DNA from: Muribaculaceae bacterium
GTDB taxonomy: Bacteria; Bacteroidota; Bacteroidia; Bacteroidales; Muribaculaceae
Assembly (NCBI GenBank): GCA_009775125.1
Contig: VSPD01000008.1
Coordinates: 1-64,000, forward strand
DNA length: 64,000 bases
Direction of reading: 5' to 3'
Under the pieces are notes generated by a model. The model worked only from the letters and a program-made list of their open reading frames with translations. It was not told the DNA's origin and searched no databases. Each line of letters opens with the position of its first letter. The first letter of the stretch is position 1. Both the position numbers and the translations under genes were made by a program. This document shows, one piece after another, positions 36,111 to 45,185 of this stretch.

Positions 36111-36851
36111 TTACTTTCCCGAGCGGGCGCGGCGGCGTTCCTCGAAATAGAGGCGCGGAAGCGATGTAATGATTCGGCGGCAACGAGTCCACTGCTTGCG
36201 CGGTTCTTTCCACAGACGATGAACAAATTCAAGATGATGCTCCACCATCCAGCGAGGAGCACGGTTCACTTCAAGTCCGCTGTAAAACTTAAACGCAGCT
36301 CCCACAGCAATCATTACTCCGTGGCCGAGGTGCCGCTCGAGACGTTGCATAAACTGCTCTTGCTTCGGCGCTCCGAGCGCCACCCACACAATGTCGGCGC
36401 CGTCGTCTTCAACCATCCGGGCGATTGAGGCATAATCGAACTCGTCGACGCGGCAGAACGGCAACTCAACAAATTGCATTGTGTCTACATCAGGGTTGGT
36501 CTTGGCAAGATTTGCCTTCAATCCGTCGAGAATAGCCTGCTGTGTGCCCAAAAATATCATGCGGTACTTGCGACTGCCTACAATGTCGATAAAAATCTGG
36601 CTTCCACAGTATTGCTCTCGGCAGATACCATAAATGCTTTTCAGGTAGAGCGGCACATATGAGGAGTCGCATATCGAAAACATGGCGCCGTCGACTGTAC
36701 GGGCATATTCGGCATCGCGGTTCACGGTTTCAAGAATCACTCCGTCGGAAACACATATATATCCAGGCCGGCCCTCGCCGACTCTCTCGGCAATAGCCCG
36801 GTGCACTGCCTCTCGGTCGAATTCATATCTTATATTAAAATACTTTTCCAT
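36111..36851 (-). CDS. WecG/TagA/CpsF family glycosyltransferase (GT26)
   Basis: A 246-residue GT26 enzyme. The conserved segments SDGVILETVNRDAEY (about 34-48) and VALGAPKQEQFMQRLERHL (about 155-175) with the GAPKQE motif are clear. Family members add ManNAc, ManNAcA or glucose to a lipid-linked GlcNAc, so this is probably the second enzyme of repeat-unit assembly, acting on the WecA-like product. It is encoded 112 bp upstream of that gene, in the same direction. Confidence 0.9.
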   Translation of the reverse strand: MEKYFNIRYEFDREAVHRAIAERVGEGRPGYICVSDGVILETVNRDAEYARTVDGAMFSICDSSYVPLYLKSIYGICREQYCGSQIFIDIVGSRKYRMIFLGTQQAILDGLKANLAKTNPDVDTMQFVELPFCRVDEFDYASIARMVEDDGADIVWVALGAPKQEQFMQRLERHLGHGVMIAVGAAFKFYSGLEVNRAPRWMVEHHLEFVHRLWKEPRKQWTRCRRIITSLPRLYFEERRRARSGK

Positions 36852-36858
36852 GTATCTA

Positions 36859-36895
36859 TTATTTAACCACGAATTTCACAAATTACACAAAATAA
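36859..36895. repeat. Tandem-like ACGAATTTCAC/ACAAATTACAC element
   Basis: Short direct units (CACGAATTTCAC, CAAATTACAC, CAAAATAAT) of a kind common in Bacteroidales intergenic DNA. The rest of the 36852-37001 gap shows no clear promoter or gene. Confidence 0.4.
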
Positions 36896-37001
36896 TCTAT
36901 GTTACTCCTGCCTTTTATTAACGTTAATGCCCGCAAATGAGCCCTTAATGAGAAATTAATGATTTATTAACGATAATTCACGCTAAATTCCCGATCTGAA
37001 T

Positions 37002-38165
37002 TTATCGACGCGTGAGCTCGGAGAATAGCGACATCCAGCTTTCGGTGACGACTTCGAGGGAGTATTCGCGACAGAGCTTGTCGTAGGCCGCGCGACCGAG
37101 TCGTGAGAGCGTATCGCTATCGTCCCATATAGAAGATATTGCGTTTACAAGCTCCGATGCATCACCGGGAGTAAACAGACGGCCTATGGCACTGTCGTCG
37201 CGGCCGATAATTTCCGTAAATCCGCCATGGTCGGGAGCAACTACACATCGTCCATGCTGAGCTGCCTCAAGAATGGCCACGGCAAAACCTTCGTAACAAC
37301 GCGAGGCCATGACTACAAGCCGCGCGCCTCGGAAAAACTCATCAAGGTCCTTCCCACCGAGAAATCCGCATAATTTCACGTTTGCCGGCAAGTTTTCAAT
37401 AAGTTCGGCGTCACGCACAGCTCCGGCTAAGCGAAATTCCACTTTCGGCAACCGACGGGCCGCCTCAATGATAAGATCTACACCTTTCTCGCGGCTTAGT
37501 CGCCCACAGTAGGCCACATAACCGCCAGGATTAAAATCCGGAGCTTCTGCCGGGACATCGACGGCATTTGGTATAACTGTAATCTTTGCGGGGTCAAAAC
37601 CGGCCTGCGACAATTTACGACGCTGGAAATCAGTAATGCAGGCGAAACGGTCGACACAATCGATAAAATCCCGACGCCATCGTGCTGTTGCGCCACGCAA
37701 TGCATAGCCCAGCGATTTCAACCGTGAGCCCTCGCAGTTATATTTCACACAACCCCACTCCGAGCCTCGTTCGAGGCAACGCTCGCAAGGGCCGCCGTCG
37801 CGCATAAACAGTCCCGTCGGGCACACGAGCCTGTAATTATGAATCGTCATCACCACAGGCACACCGGCCTTACGACATTCTTGCAAAGCCGCCGGCGAGA
37901 TAAACGGAAACACATTATGTATATTCACAACATCCGGCTTCACCTCCCTGAGTATCCGGCGCATCTCTCCCACTCCTCCCGGGCTGTAAATACCGGCGAA
38001 GAAACCATGTATTTTTCCCATCAGGCTCTCGCGAGCTCCGGCCGACGACCGACGCAACATAGCCACCTCGACACCCCGTCCCCGGAACGCCTCTGCCATG
38101 CGGTCTACCACCGCTTCCTCACCCGAGTACTTCCCATACTCGTTATGCACCATCAACAGTTTCAT
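37002..38165 (-). CDS. Family 4 glycosyltransferase
   Basis: I place the start at 38165 (MKLLMVHNEYGKYSGEEAVV), 387 residues; the longer frame would overlap the upstream gene and adds residues without homology-like features. GT-B fold: N-terminal acceptor domain with a Cys cluster (PCERCLERGSEWGC, about 150) and a C-terminal donor domain with YCGRLSREKGVDLII (about 242) and EGFAVAILEAAQHG (about 315, the E-x7-E motif). Composition here is GC-rich and backbone-like, in contrast to the AT-rich genes upstream. It adds one sugar to the lipid-linked repeat unit; donor and linkage unknown. Confidence 0.88.
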   Translation of the reverse strand: MKLLMVHNEYGKYSGEEAVVDRMAEAFRGRGVEVAMLRRSSAGARESLMGKIHGFFAGIYSPGGVGEMRRILREVKPDVVNIHNVFPFISPAALQECRKAGVPVVMTIHNYRLVCPTGLFMRDGGPCERCLERGSEWGCVKYNCEGSRLKSLGYALRGATARWRRDFIDCVDRFACITDFQRRKLSQAGFDPAKITVIPNAVDVPAEAPDFNPGGYVAYCGRLSREKGVDLIIEAARRLPKVEFRLAGAVRDAELIENLPANVKLCGFLGGKDLDEFFRGARLVVMASRCYEGFAVAILEAAQHGRCVVAPDHGGFTEIIGRDDSAIGRLFTPGDASELVNAISSIWDDSDTLSRLGRAAYDKLCREYSLEVVTESWMSLFSELTRR

Positions 38166-38190
38166 AAAAACGGTTATATAGAATAAATTG

Positions 38191-39012
38191 TCAATTGTTC
38201 TTTTGTGAATACCACCCAGTGGAAATTCCTGGCCCACCTTTTTTATATAATGACTTATAAAACAATTCCTCTTCAGAAAGATTTGAAGAGTCAACATACC
38301 ATGGCAAATGTCTTATACTATATTTCCCACCCAATCTTAGTGTAAGGAAATTCCATGATGACGGTCCGTAGCAATATGGACGATACATTGCAAAAGTCGT
38401 ATCTACCATCGCTTTATACAAATCCGGTTCAATCTCATTTTCCCAAAAACGACTTTCGTTAGCTATGACACTATCTTTAAGTTCATAGCAATCAGGTATA
38501 TCATCTATTCTCAGAGCACAACCAACTTTCTGTGCATATGGATAACGCTTTAACAATTCCATCATCCGCTTCATCAAATCGTCGGGACAATCATCTGACA
38601 ATTCAAGGTCAGCATCCGTATATACATAATATGACTTTCGAAAGATTTCGAATAACTCAGATTTCCATAAAGCCATATATCCCAGATTCTTGCCCAGTCG
38701 TATTACTTTATACGGACAAGTCTCATACCATTCAAGCAACGGGGGATATACCGAATCATTATCAAGAATATAAATATTTGTTATACCTATTCGTTCCAGA
38801 CTATATATCAACCGTTTAAGATACTCGAAACGATTGAAATTATTGATAATTACTGGTATTTGGTTTGGATTGTCAACTTGGTTCCTATATATTTTATTGT
38901 AATACCAAATTTTAATACGATTTATTGTCGTTTTCTCAATTATATGTACCTATCGCAAAAAATGCACAACATTTTCTGGCAGTTTTAGTTTTAACACTTC
39001 ACGAATAGCCAT
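38191..39012 (-). pseudogene. Glycosyltransferase gene interrupted by an in-frame amber codon
   Basis: The frame opens with ATG at 39010-39012, four bases after the stop of the upstream GT2 gene, reads 20 codons (MAIREVLKLKLPENVV and on), meets TAG at 38950-38952, and continues open in the same frame to 38191. After the stop come IKIWYYNKIY and then IPVIINNFNRFEYLKRLIYS, the normal N-terminal start of this GT-A type family, with no ATG. The next usable start is a TTG at 38811, which would remove the first strand of the nucleotide-binding fold. The rest (about 206 residues: ILDNDS, YTDADLELSDD as the DxD motif) looks intact. A single substitution, recent decay or an assembly error are possible; suppression cannot be excluded. 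AT-rich. Confidence 0.8.
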
Positions 39013-39016
39013 AAAT

Positions 39017-40012
39017 CTATTTTTTTAATTTCAAATACACTTTACGGACAATAGGAAGTAGCGGTTTAACGCCTTGGAGAATGCACGCAAATGCAAGAGG
39101 ATGGCGAGAGGAGAACGAAAGCATTCGATCCGAGCAAGGCGTATAAGCGCAACATTCACGCAGAATCTGCAATTTTTGCTTGAATGGCAGGCGCCAAAGA
39201 TAACGCTGAATGTTTGCCTTGTGCATAAAGTGATGATGTCCCATCACAGCTTTGGCTGTAGCCTGGTCCTCATCCAACACATTCTCACCGACTGCACGAA
39301 TTCGGCGACTCATCTTGAAATAATCGTATATGCGTTGAAAATCTTCACCAATTTTGCAAGTCTGACCCTCCCAGTAGAGGTATTTCACAACTTTAACAGG
39401 GATATAGGCCATTTTCTTCGCTGCAATAGTAGAACGTATGGTAAAATCAGTATCCTCGAATCTTACATTCTCTTCGAAGAAGATATCGTTTTCAAGCATA
39501 AAATCCCGACGGTAGGCATAACACCACGGACACCAGGGTATCTGTTGTGTCTGAATAAACTTACGGCCTGACATTATTTCCTGTGAATCGTTGTACATGT
39601 CATGCTTGACATCTCCAGAATTTATAAGTTCAAAATCGTACATCACGATATCCAGACCGGGATTAGCCTTTATATAGTCGCGAACTTTTGCCAAAGCTCC
39701 ATCGGCAAACGAATCGTCTTGATCGATGAATACAATATACTCACCTTTGGCAACACGCATTCCTGTGTTTCGTGCGCCCCCTTGACGTTTGTTAACAGTA
39801 TGGTTAATAAGCGTTAAATGGGGGGGGGTAATTCTGTTGTCTATACGCGATTGAATCACAGCTGCAGTGTCGTCCGGCGAACAGTCGTTGACGAAAATCA
39901 ACTCATATTCCTCCGGCGCAAGCCCTTGCCGAGCTGCCGTATCAATCAACGCATCGATATATTGTCCTCCACAATATATCGGCACAATAATTGAAAAAAT
40001 AGGATTAGACAT
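39017..40012 (-). CDS. Family 2 glycosyltransferase with an in-frame C9 tract
   Basis: A 331-residue GT2. N-terminus SNPIFSIIVPIYCGGQYIDA, FVNDCSPDD (about 40) and the DxD motif FIDQDDSF (about 95), then an acceptor-binding helical region. No membrane helix except perhaps the last 20 residues. Codons 62-65 (ITPPHL) are written with nine consecutive C at 39820-39828. With eight C the frame hits TAA two codons later; with ten C it hits TAA five codons after the tract. As assembled it is in frame (ON). AT-rich. Confidence 0.9.
   Translation of the reverse strand: MSNPIFSIIVPIYCGGQYIDALIDTAARQGLAPEEYELIFVNDCSPDDTAAVIQSRIDNRITPPHLTLINHTVNKRQGGARNTGMRVAKGEYIVFIDQDDSFADGALAKVRDYIKANPGLDIVMYDFELINSGDVKHDMYNDSQEIMSGRKFIQTQQIPWCPWCYAYRRDFMLENDIFFEENVRFEDTDFTIRSTIAAKKMAYIPVKVVKYLYWEGQTCKIGEDFQRIYDYFKMSRRIRAVGENVLDEDQATAKAVMGHHHFMHKANIQRYLWRLPFKQKLQILRECCAYTPCSDRMLSFSSRHPLAFACILQGVKPLLPIVRKVYLKLKK
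39820..39828. repeat. C9 tract in a GT2 gene
   Basis: Nine C on the coding strand within ATTACCCCCCCCCATTTAA, about codon 62 of 331. Either frame shift gives a stop within a few codons. Confidence 0.9.
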
Positions 40013-40018
40013 TATTCT

Positions 40019-41119
40019 TTATACTTTATTGATTGCTGAAATATATGAAGCAAGGACGGCATCTCGATGAAATATTGATTTATCGATGAAGGCACGGTTG
40101 GCGGCTGCCGTCACTTTTTCGGGATTGTTGTGTAAATCAACTAATATATCGGCAAGTTGGAATCTATCATTGAAAAAGAAGCCGTTTTCTCCGTCACGGA
40201 TTATATCAAGAGCGACACCGGTTGGGCGTGTTACCACACACCGGCCGAGCGCAAACGGTTCGGCAATGCAACGGCCATATGTCTCAACATTTGACGATAT
40301 GATAGCAACATTACTCTTTTCATATTCTTCCCATACTTTATCGAGAGAAAGTTTGCCCGGAAATTCGATCAAATTCTCAATTCCTTTTTCTGCTGCGAGT
40401 TGACGGATACTATCTTGTGTCGGACCTGCCCCGGGGAGCACAACGCGAATCGTATAGTCGTAAGTACGCTTTACATATTCAGAAACTGCTTCAACAATCA
40501 TTTCTTGCTGTTTGCCGTGGCGGAACTGCGCCGGAAAGACAAGACGAAGCGGATTTGACGAAATAATATTCTCTTTTTTATTAAATTGAGGCTGATTCAT
40601 CATATAGAACACCAAGTCGGTCTTATATTTGAGCAACCGGAATTTATTTGATACATATGTCGACATGCTTATCACACGATCGGTAGTCAAAAACAGAGCC
40701 GTACCAATTATAGCTATAGCCGGAATTGTTTTCAGGGGCGAATTATGCCGGTAACCGTGTATTGTGTATATTATTTTAAATTTTTGAGGTATAATTTTAC
40801 GATATTTAATCCACGATACAAGAGCCAATTGCCAGTTGTTGTGTACATTGACATGGGTAATTTGTTCATGTTTTATCACTTCCTCTATCTGTCGGGAAAG
40901 CAATTTGAAATTTTGATGCTTGTCAAGTCCCTCGACAATAGTAACAGGCAATTTTTCATCTCGAAGCCATTGGTGCAGTCCGGGTTCCATTTCTTCGGGT
41001 GATGAAATGAAATGAGATTCCAATTCTTCACAACGATTAATTTCGACGGCTTGTTCCGACAAGGCTTGTGTGAGTCCGACATTATAATCGGAGCAAAAAA
41101 ACAGTAAGCGAGGTTTCAT
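40019..41119 (-). CDS. Family 4 glycosyltransferase
   Basis: Start chosen at 41119 (MKPRLLFFCSDYNVGLTQAL), 366 residues; the nine extra upstream codons are not family-like. GT-B fold with YTIHGYRH (about 123) and the donor domain PGAGPTQDSIRQLAAEKGI (about 236), ending with SNVETYGRCIAEPFALGRCV (about 285), where the usual EGFG is replaced by ETYGRCIAE. It adds a sugar to the repeat unit. Separated by 6 bp from the GT2 gene downstream. Confidence 0.87.
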   Translation of the reverse strand: MKPRLLFFCSDYNVGLTQALSEQAVEINRCEELESHFISSPEEMEPGLHQWLRDEKLPVTIVEGLDKHQNFKLLSRQIEEVIKHEQITHVNVHNNWQLALVSWIKYRKIIPQKFKIIYTIHGYRHNSPLKTIPAIAIIGTALFLTTDRVISMSTYVSNKFRLLKYKTDLVFYMMNQPQFNKKENIISSNPLRLVFPAQFRHGKQQEMIVEAVSEYVKRTYDYTIRVVLPGAGPTQDSIRQLAAEKGIENLIEFPGKLSLDKVWEEYEKSNVAIISSNVETYGRCIAEPFALGRCVVTRPTGVALDIIRDGENGFFFNDRFQLADILVDLHNNPEKVTAAANRAFIDKSIFHRDAVLASYISAINKV

Positions 41120-41167
41120 ATTTGTTGCAACTTGTAGCCGCAGCAAAAATGACTCTTCACTCGCGGC

Positions 41168-42079
41168 CTATATTCTTAAAATTTTACGCAGTTTGCTGTA
41201 TATTCTTATAGCTAAGCAATGATAGCGACGTAATTGTCTATTGATTTCTGAATTGGTTGTAATTTCCACCGGCTCTTTCCACAGCAAATGGGGGGGGGTG
41301 TTAACCAATTGATAATCAACTAAATCCAAATCTATTTTAAAGCGAGAGTAAGACTGGCGGCAGTTGGTGGCTTCGGCACCGAAGCCTTCGTTGTCGACAA
41401 GCGAGCGGAATGGATGAACCGACAGCAGGCCGTTGCGCCACTGCCAGTAGCAGAATCGTATGGCCCACGAACGGTTGCGGCCAGCCATATATCCGTCGAG
41501 CATCGAAGCCATATCGGAGCCTCCGCGATTGAAAGAACGGCGGTCACGACGATTATGTCGGAAAGATTCGTAATCACTCACTGCCCAATCGATTTTTTCC
41601 CAACGGTCGCGCCACGTAGCCCATCCCCATGATGATGACCGAGGTGAAAAATACACATCGCCGTCATAACCTTCCGGACGGCGAATCTTCAAGCCATAGG
41701 CACATGCCGAACAAACCTTCGGCTCATCGGCATATCTGTCAAGCATTTGATTCAGATACATCAACATGCCGGGAGCCGGCACAAGATCGTCTTCGAGAAC
41801 AATCACACGGCCATATTCGTTAATTACATCAGTTACACCAGCTATTATCGAAGGACCAAGACCACGGTTTGATGCCGAGGCACGCACATCGTCTGTTAAG
41901 GAGCGTGCCACTTCTATGGCAGCCTGTACCTTTGTCCGCTCAGGCTCATTTCGAGGACCATCAACAAATACAATGACCTTCGACTCATCGAACAGCGCAC
42001 ACTTCCGAAGCGCATCGCCTAACCTCTGCAAAGCATCAGGCCGGTTGAAGGCAAATATTACAATAGGTGCTGTCGCCAT
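41168..42079 (-). CDS. GNT-I-like glycosyltransferase with an in-frame C9 tract near its C-terminus
   Basis: A 303-residue GT-A enzyme: TAPIVIFAFNRPDALQRLGD at the N-terminus, VFVDGPRN (about 37), the DxD-type motif VLEDDLVPAPGML (about 95) and GWATWRDRWEKIDW (about 150). This layout matches bacterial relatives of GNT-I/POMGnT-type transferases. Codons about 261-264 (NTPPHLLW) carry nine C at 41290-41298. Shifts would replace the last 40 residues with unrelated sequence. Its start overlaps the stop of the upstream GT2 by one base (TGATG). In frame as assembled. Confidence 0.87.
   Translation of the reverse strand: MATAPIVIFAFNRPDALQRLGDALRKCALFDESKVIVFVDGPRNEPERTKVQAAIEVARSLTDDVRASASNRGLGPSIIAGVTDVINEYGRVIVLEDDLVPAPGMLMYLNQMLDRYADEPKVCSACAYGLKIRRPEGYDGDVYFSPRSSSWGWATWRDRWEKIDWAVSDYESFRHNRRDRRSFNRGGSDMASMLDGYMAGRNRSWAIRFCYWQWRNGLLSVHPFRSLVDNEGFGAEATNCRQSYSRFKIDLDLVDYQLVNTPPHLLWKEPVEITTNSEINRQLRRYHCLAIRIYSKLRKILRI
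41290..41298. repeat. C9 tract in the GNT-I-like gene
   Basis: Nine C on the coding strand within AACACCCCCCCCCATTTG, about codon 262 of 303. A change of length would alter only the C-terminal seventh of the protein. Confidence 0.9.
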
Positions 42080-42975
42080 CAGAATGGTTGCAATTTAGAA
42101 GGTAACATATTTATTACCAGATAAGCATATAATTTATAATTTGCAGGGGCGAGACTAATGGCTTTTATTGTTTCCCGAAATGCCTTTCCGCGCATACGGA
42201 GCCGCATATAAACCGATGCTCGCATCTTGTGCCACATCGACCGATATGCTCTCAATCCTGGAGTTTTGTTATCATCCATAAGCCGTTTCAACTCACGGCC
42301 TACCACATCATCCTCTGCCGGCACACGTTTCGGCTTTTCAGACACGTCATAACCCTCTACATTAAAAATAGCCAAAGGCTTGCGGCAATAGGCAATGCGG
42401 TAGCGGCAAGCAAGACGCGCCCAAGTCAGCAGGTCCTCGCCAGAACGGATTCCCAAAGGAAAACCGCCGATTGCAATCAACGCCGAACGGCGTGCCATTA
42501 CCGCCGACGTCCACAATGGAGGATGCGAACATGATGCCACCTCGAAATAATTTTCAAAAACTCCGCGCTGCTCTATGTCCATTTTATTAAATTGCGTTAT
42601 AGAGATTGCGCCATCAGAATCCATGAACTCGTAATTTGTAGCAAATACGTCACATTCCGTATATTTTTGTATCTGATCAAATTGCGTGGCGAGATAGTCC
42701 GGTTTCCAAAGGTCGTCGGCATCAAGGAATGCAACAAACTCGCCCCTCGCCTCCTCTATTCCTCGGTTTCGAGCTGCTGAAACGCCTGCATTCTTCTGAC
42801 GTATCAACTGTAGATTTTCAAGGCCAAGGCTCTCGACCTTTTCAGCTGACCCGTCGGTAGATCCGTCGTCGACCACAACAATCTCAAAATCCTTATAAGT
42901 CTGCGCAAGAACCGACCTAAGCGAGGCCTCCACCTGCTCAGCCTTATTATATAATGGCATTATAACCGATATCAT
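42079..42975 (-). CDS. Family 2 glycosyltransferase
   Basis: A 298-residue GT2 with MISVIMPLYNKAEQVEASLR, VVDDGSTDGSAE (about 36), FLDADDLWKPDYL (DxD, about 84) and the WTSAVMARRSALIAIGGFP acceptor region (about 155). The C-terminal 50 residues are basic and mildly hydrophobic. Overlaps the upstream SGNH gene by 4 nt and the downstream GT by 1 nt. Confidence 0.92.
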   Translation of the reverse strand: MISVIMPLYNKAEQVEASLRSVLAQTYKDFEIVVVDDGSTDGSAEKVESLGLENLQLIRQKNAGVSAARNRGIEEARGEFVAFLDADDLWKPDYLATQFDQIQKYTECDVFATNYEFMDSDGAISITQFNKMDIEQRGVFENYFEVASCSHPPLWTSAVMARRSALIAIGGFPLGIRSGEDLLTWARLACRYRIAYCRKPLAIFNVEGYDVSEKPKRVPAEDDVVGRELKRLMDDNKTPGLRAYRSMWHKMRASVYMRLRMRGKAFRETIKAISLAPANYKLYAYLVINMLPSKLQPF

Positions 42976-43859
42976 AACGACTTAAATTTTTCTGCAAGAT
43001 ATTTATTTACCTCTGTCTGCCCCTGCCGGTTTAGATGGATGTTATCAAAGAACAATTCATACCTTGATGAAAACTCCGGATTTAAATCCCAAAATTCAAT
43101 ATCGGGAGACTGTGCAAGTTGATTCATATAATCAATATATTCCTGATACTTTTCGGATTCAGACATATTTAAAATGTCAACAACAGGAGTGCCAACAAGT
43201 ATTATTTTAAGTCCATGCGATTTAAGCAAATCTATTGATTCCTCAAATCGAATCTTTGAACTGACATCCTTAGAAATCTTTCTTTGTCGGCCTTCTGCCA
43301 CAGCCTTTTTTAGCTGTTCTATGTCTGTCTTCCCGAATTTATAGTTATTCCAATTATTAAAATAGCCACGTAAAGCACTGTTAATTAATGCATCGGAATA
43401 ACGTGTGGTATGTATGGCCTTATGAATCAGATAATCTGATAACGGAGCAGAAGAATATATGTATTCATCTATATTTTCTTTATCCATAAATGGATAGAAC
43501 AACTTATATGAATTCTTGCTTAAATCAGCATTATTAAACATAAATTGATCGACACCATAGAGCACATATTCAAGAGAATCCGAACAAGGTGATTCCATTA
43601 TCTGACGAATCATCTCATAACGATCGAAAATATTTACTCCTTCCCGGCAATACTTGGAAACAGATTTCCCTATTGAATCTTCAAAACTGCTTTTATCAAC
43701 CGACAGCATTAATTGTGAATGACCGACAAGCAGCACTTTTGAATGTTGGTTAAGCCCAAAGTATTTCTCCAAGCCTTGCTTAAGCACATAACCGACAATC
43801 CTGTCAAGTATAAAAAATGCCAAAACTATACCAACAACGATAAATATCTTTTTCTTCAT
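42972..43859 (-). CDS. SGNH-like protein paired with an MBOAT acyltransferase
   Basis: A 295-residue protein with a single N-terminal membrane helix (about 5-25) and a periplasmic domain. The serine motif VLLVGHSQLML (about 43-53) and the C-terminal FFDNIHLNRQGQTEVNKYL (Asp and His, about 270) resemble the catalytic ends of SGNH/DltD/AlgX-type hydrolase-transferases. Its ATG overlaps the MBOAT stop (TGATG). By analogy with DltB/DltD and AlgI/AlgX, the MBOAT passes an acyl group across the membrane and this protein transfers it to the polysaccharide. The substrate is unknown. Confidence 0.75.
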   Translation of the reverse strand: MKKKIFIVVGIVLAFFILDRIVGYVLKQGLEKYFGLNQHSKVLLVGHSQLMLSVDKSSFEDSIGKSVSKYCREGVNIFDRYEMIRQIMESPCSDSLEYVLYGVDQFMFNNADLSKNSYKLFYPFMDKENIDEYIYSSAPLSDYLIHKAIHTTRYSDALINSALRGYFNNWNNYKFGKTDIEQLKKAVAEGRQRKISKDVSSKIRFEESIDLLKSHGLKIILVGTPVVDILNMSESEKYQEYIDYMNQLAQSPDIEFWDLNPEFSSRYELFFDNIHLNRQGQTEVNKYLAEKFKSL

Positions 43860-45184
43860 CAGAACTGAAAGTAAACAAATTGGTCAGAAGAAACGCCAAA
43901 CAAACATATGCACAACATCAATAAAACATACTCAATGGGCGCACGACGAATGAACCGCCCTTTGAATGTCAACCACTCCCGGCACACAAATATCAGAAGA
44001 AGTGCGACAGTGAGCACTGTGGCAAATGTTGAGCTCCCCCATTGTATCGGGGATACAATATCCGAGAAAATGCGAGAAACAACATAGGCAGCCTCTCCAA
44101 TGTTTTCAATACGGAAAAATATCCATGCCACCGTTACGGAAACAAATGTAAAAATATGATAAATCCAATTGGGGTTTTTAATCTTCAAAAAATATTCAAT
44201 CAGATACAGCACCGCATGTATTGCACCCCACACGATAAAAGACCATGTGGCGCCATGCCATATCCCGCTAAGCAGGAATACTGTGGATATATTTAAAATC
44301 CATCTTGCTTGCGACACCCGGTTTCCACCCATAGATATATATACATATTCAGTAAACCAGGATGTAAGAGAGATATTCCACCGTCGCCAGAATTCCTTGA
44401 TTGTACGTACACAATATGGCAAATTAAAATTCCGGATAATATCAAATCCCAACATTCGGGCTGTTCCAGAGGCCATATCGGCATATCCGCTGAAATCGCA
44501 ATATATCTGAAATGAATAAAAAATCGCCGCAAGTGCAAGGCTGCTTCCGGTATAATTTTCCGGAGAAAAATAGACTGTATTTACATATATCGCCAATCTA
44601 TCGGCAATGACAACCTTTTTAAACAAGCCCCATATAAACAGCCCCAAACCGTCGGAAAACAAATTCCACGACATTGCCGATGGCAAATTCAGTTGCTTTA
44701 TCATATTCCTGGCTCTCTCAATAGGGCCACAAAGCAATGTCGGAAAAAAAGCGACAAATAATGCAAATGTAACAATATTCTTTTCTACGCATACTTTTCG
44801 CCTATAAATATCAATGGTATATGTTAAGGCCTGAAAAGTAAAGAACGACAATCCGACAGGCAACAAAATTGATGGCCACGCCAAATAAGCGTATTTAAAA
44901 AACACCAATTGTGCCAATGTCAATATTATTGCACTTGTTACTTGTAAACGAGTGCTTTGGCTTTTTTCAATTCGGGCTGCTATCCATCGCCCGAAAATAT
45001 AATTTATTAACGTAACGTATACAAGCAGTCCTATAAACCACCAATGAAACTGGGCATAGAAATAGTATGATGCCCCCAATAAAAACACATTGCGAAATTT
45101 AATATGCCGCGTATAATCTGCGATGAAAAATACCGCAAAGACAATTACGAAAAAGACAGCATATTCCAAACTATTGAAAACCAT
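43859..45184 (-). CDS. MBOAT family O-acyltransferase (AlgI-like)
   Basis: A 441-residue membrane protein with about eleven helices. The MBOAT pattern is complete: CGPIERARNM (about 155), FSGYADMASGTARMLGF (about 235), EFWRRWNISLTSWFTEYVYI (about 265) and the catalytic His in SGIWHGATWSFIVWG (about 310). It moves acyl groups across the inner membrane for O-acetylation or similar modification of the surface glycan. One base separates it from the Wzy-like gene upstream; it is translationally coupled to the SGNH gene downstream. Confidence 0.92.
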   Translation of the reverse strand: MVFNSLEYAVFFVIVFAVFFIADYTRHIKFRNVFLLGASYYFYAQFHWWFIGLLVYVTLINYIFGRWIAARIEKSQSTRLQVTSAIILTLAQLVFFKYAYLAWPSILLPVGLSFFTFQALTYTIDIYRRKVCVEKNIVTFALFVAFFPTLLCGPIERARNMIKQLNLPSAMSWNLFSDGLGLFIWGLFKKVVIADRLAIYVNTVYFSPENYTGSSLALAAIFYSFQIYCDFSGYADMASGTARMLGFDIIRNFNLPYCVRTIKEFWRRWNISLTSWFTEYVYISMGGNRVSQARWILNISTVFLLSGIWHGATWSFIVWGAIHAVLYLIEYFLKIKNPNWIYHIFTFVSVTVAWIFFRIENIGEAAYVVSRIFSDIVSPIQWGSSTFATVLTVALLLIFVCREWLTFKGRFIRRAPIEYVLLMLCICLFGVSSDQFVYFQF

Positions 45185-45185
45185 A

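Noticed and set aside
37002..38297. Longer 431-residue form of the GT4 starting at 38297
   Set aside because: The extra 44 residues overlap the neighbouring gene and are not family-like; MKLLMVHNEYG at 38165 is a typical GT4 start.
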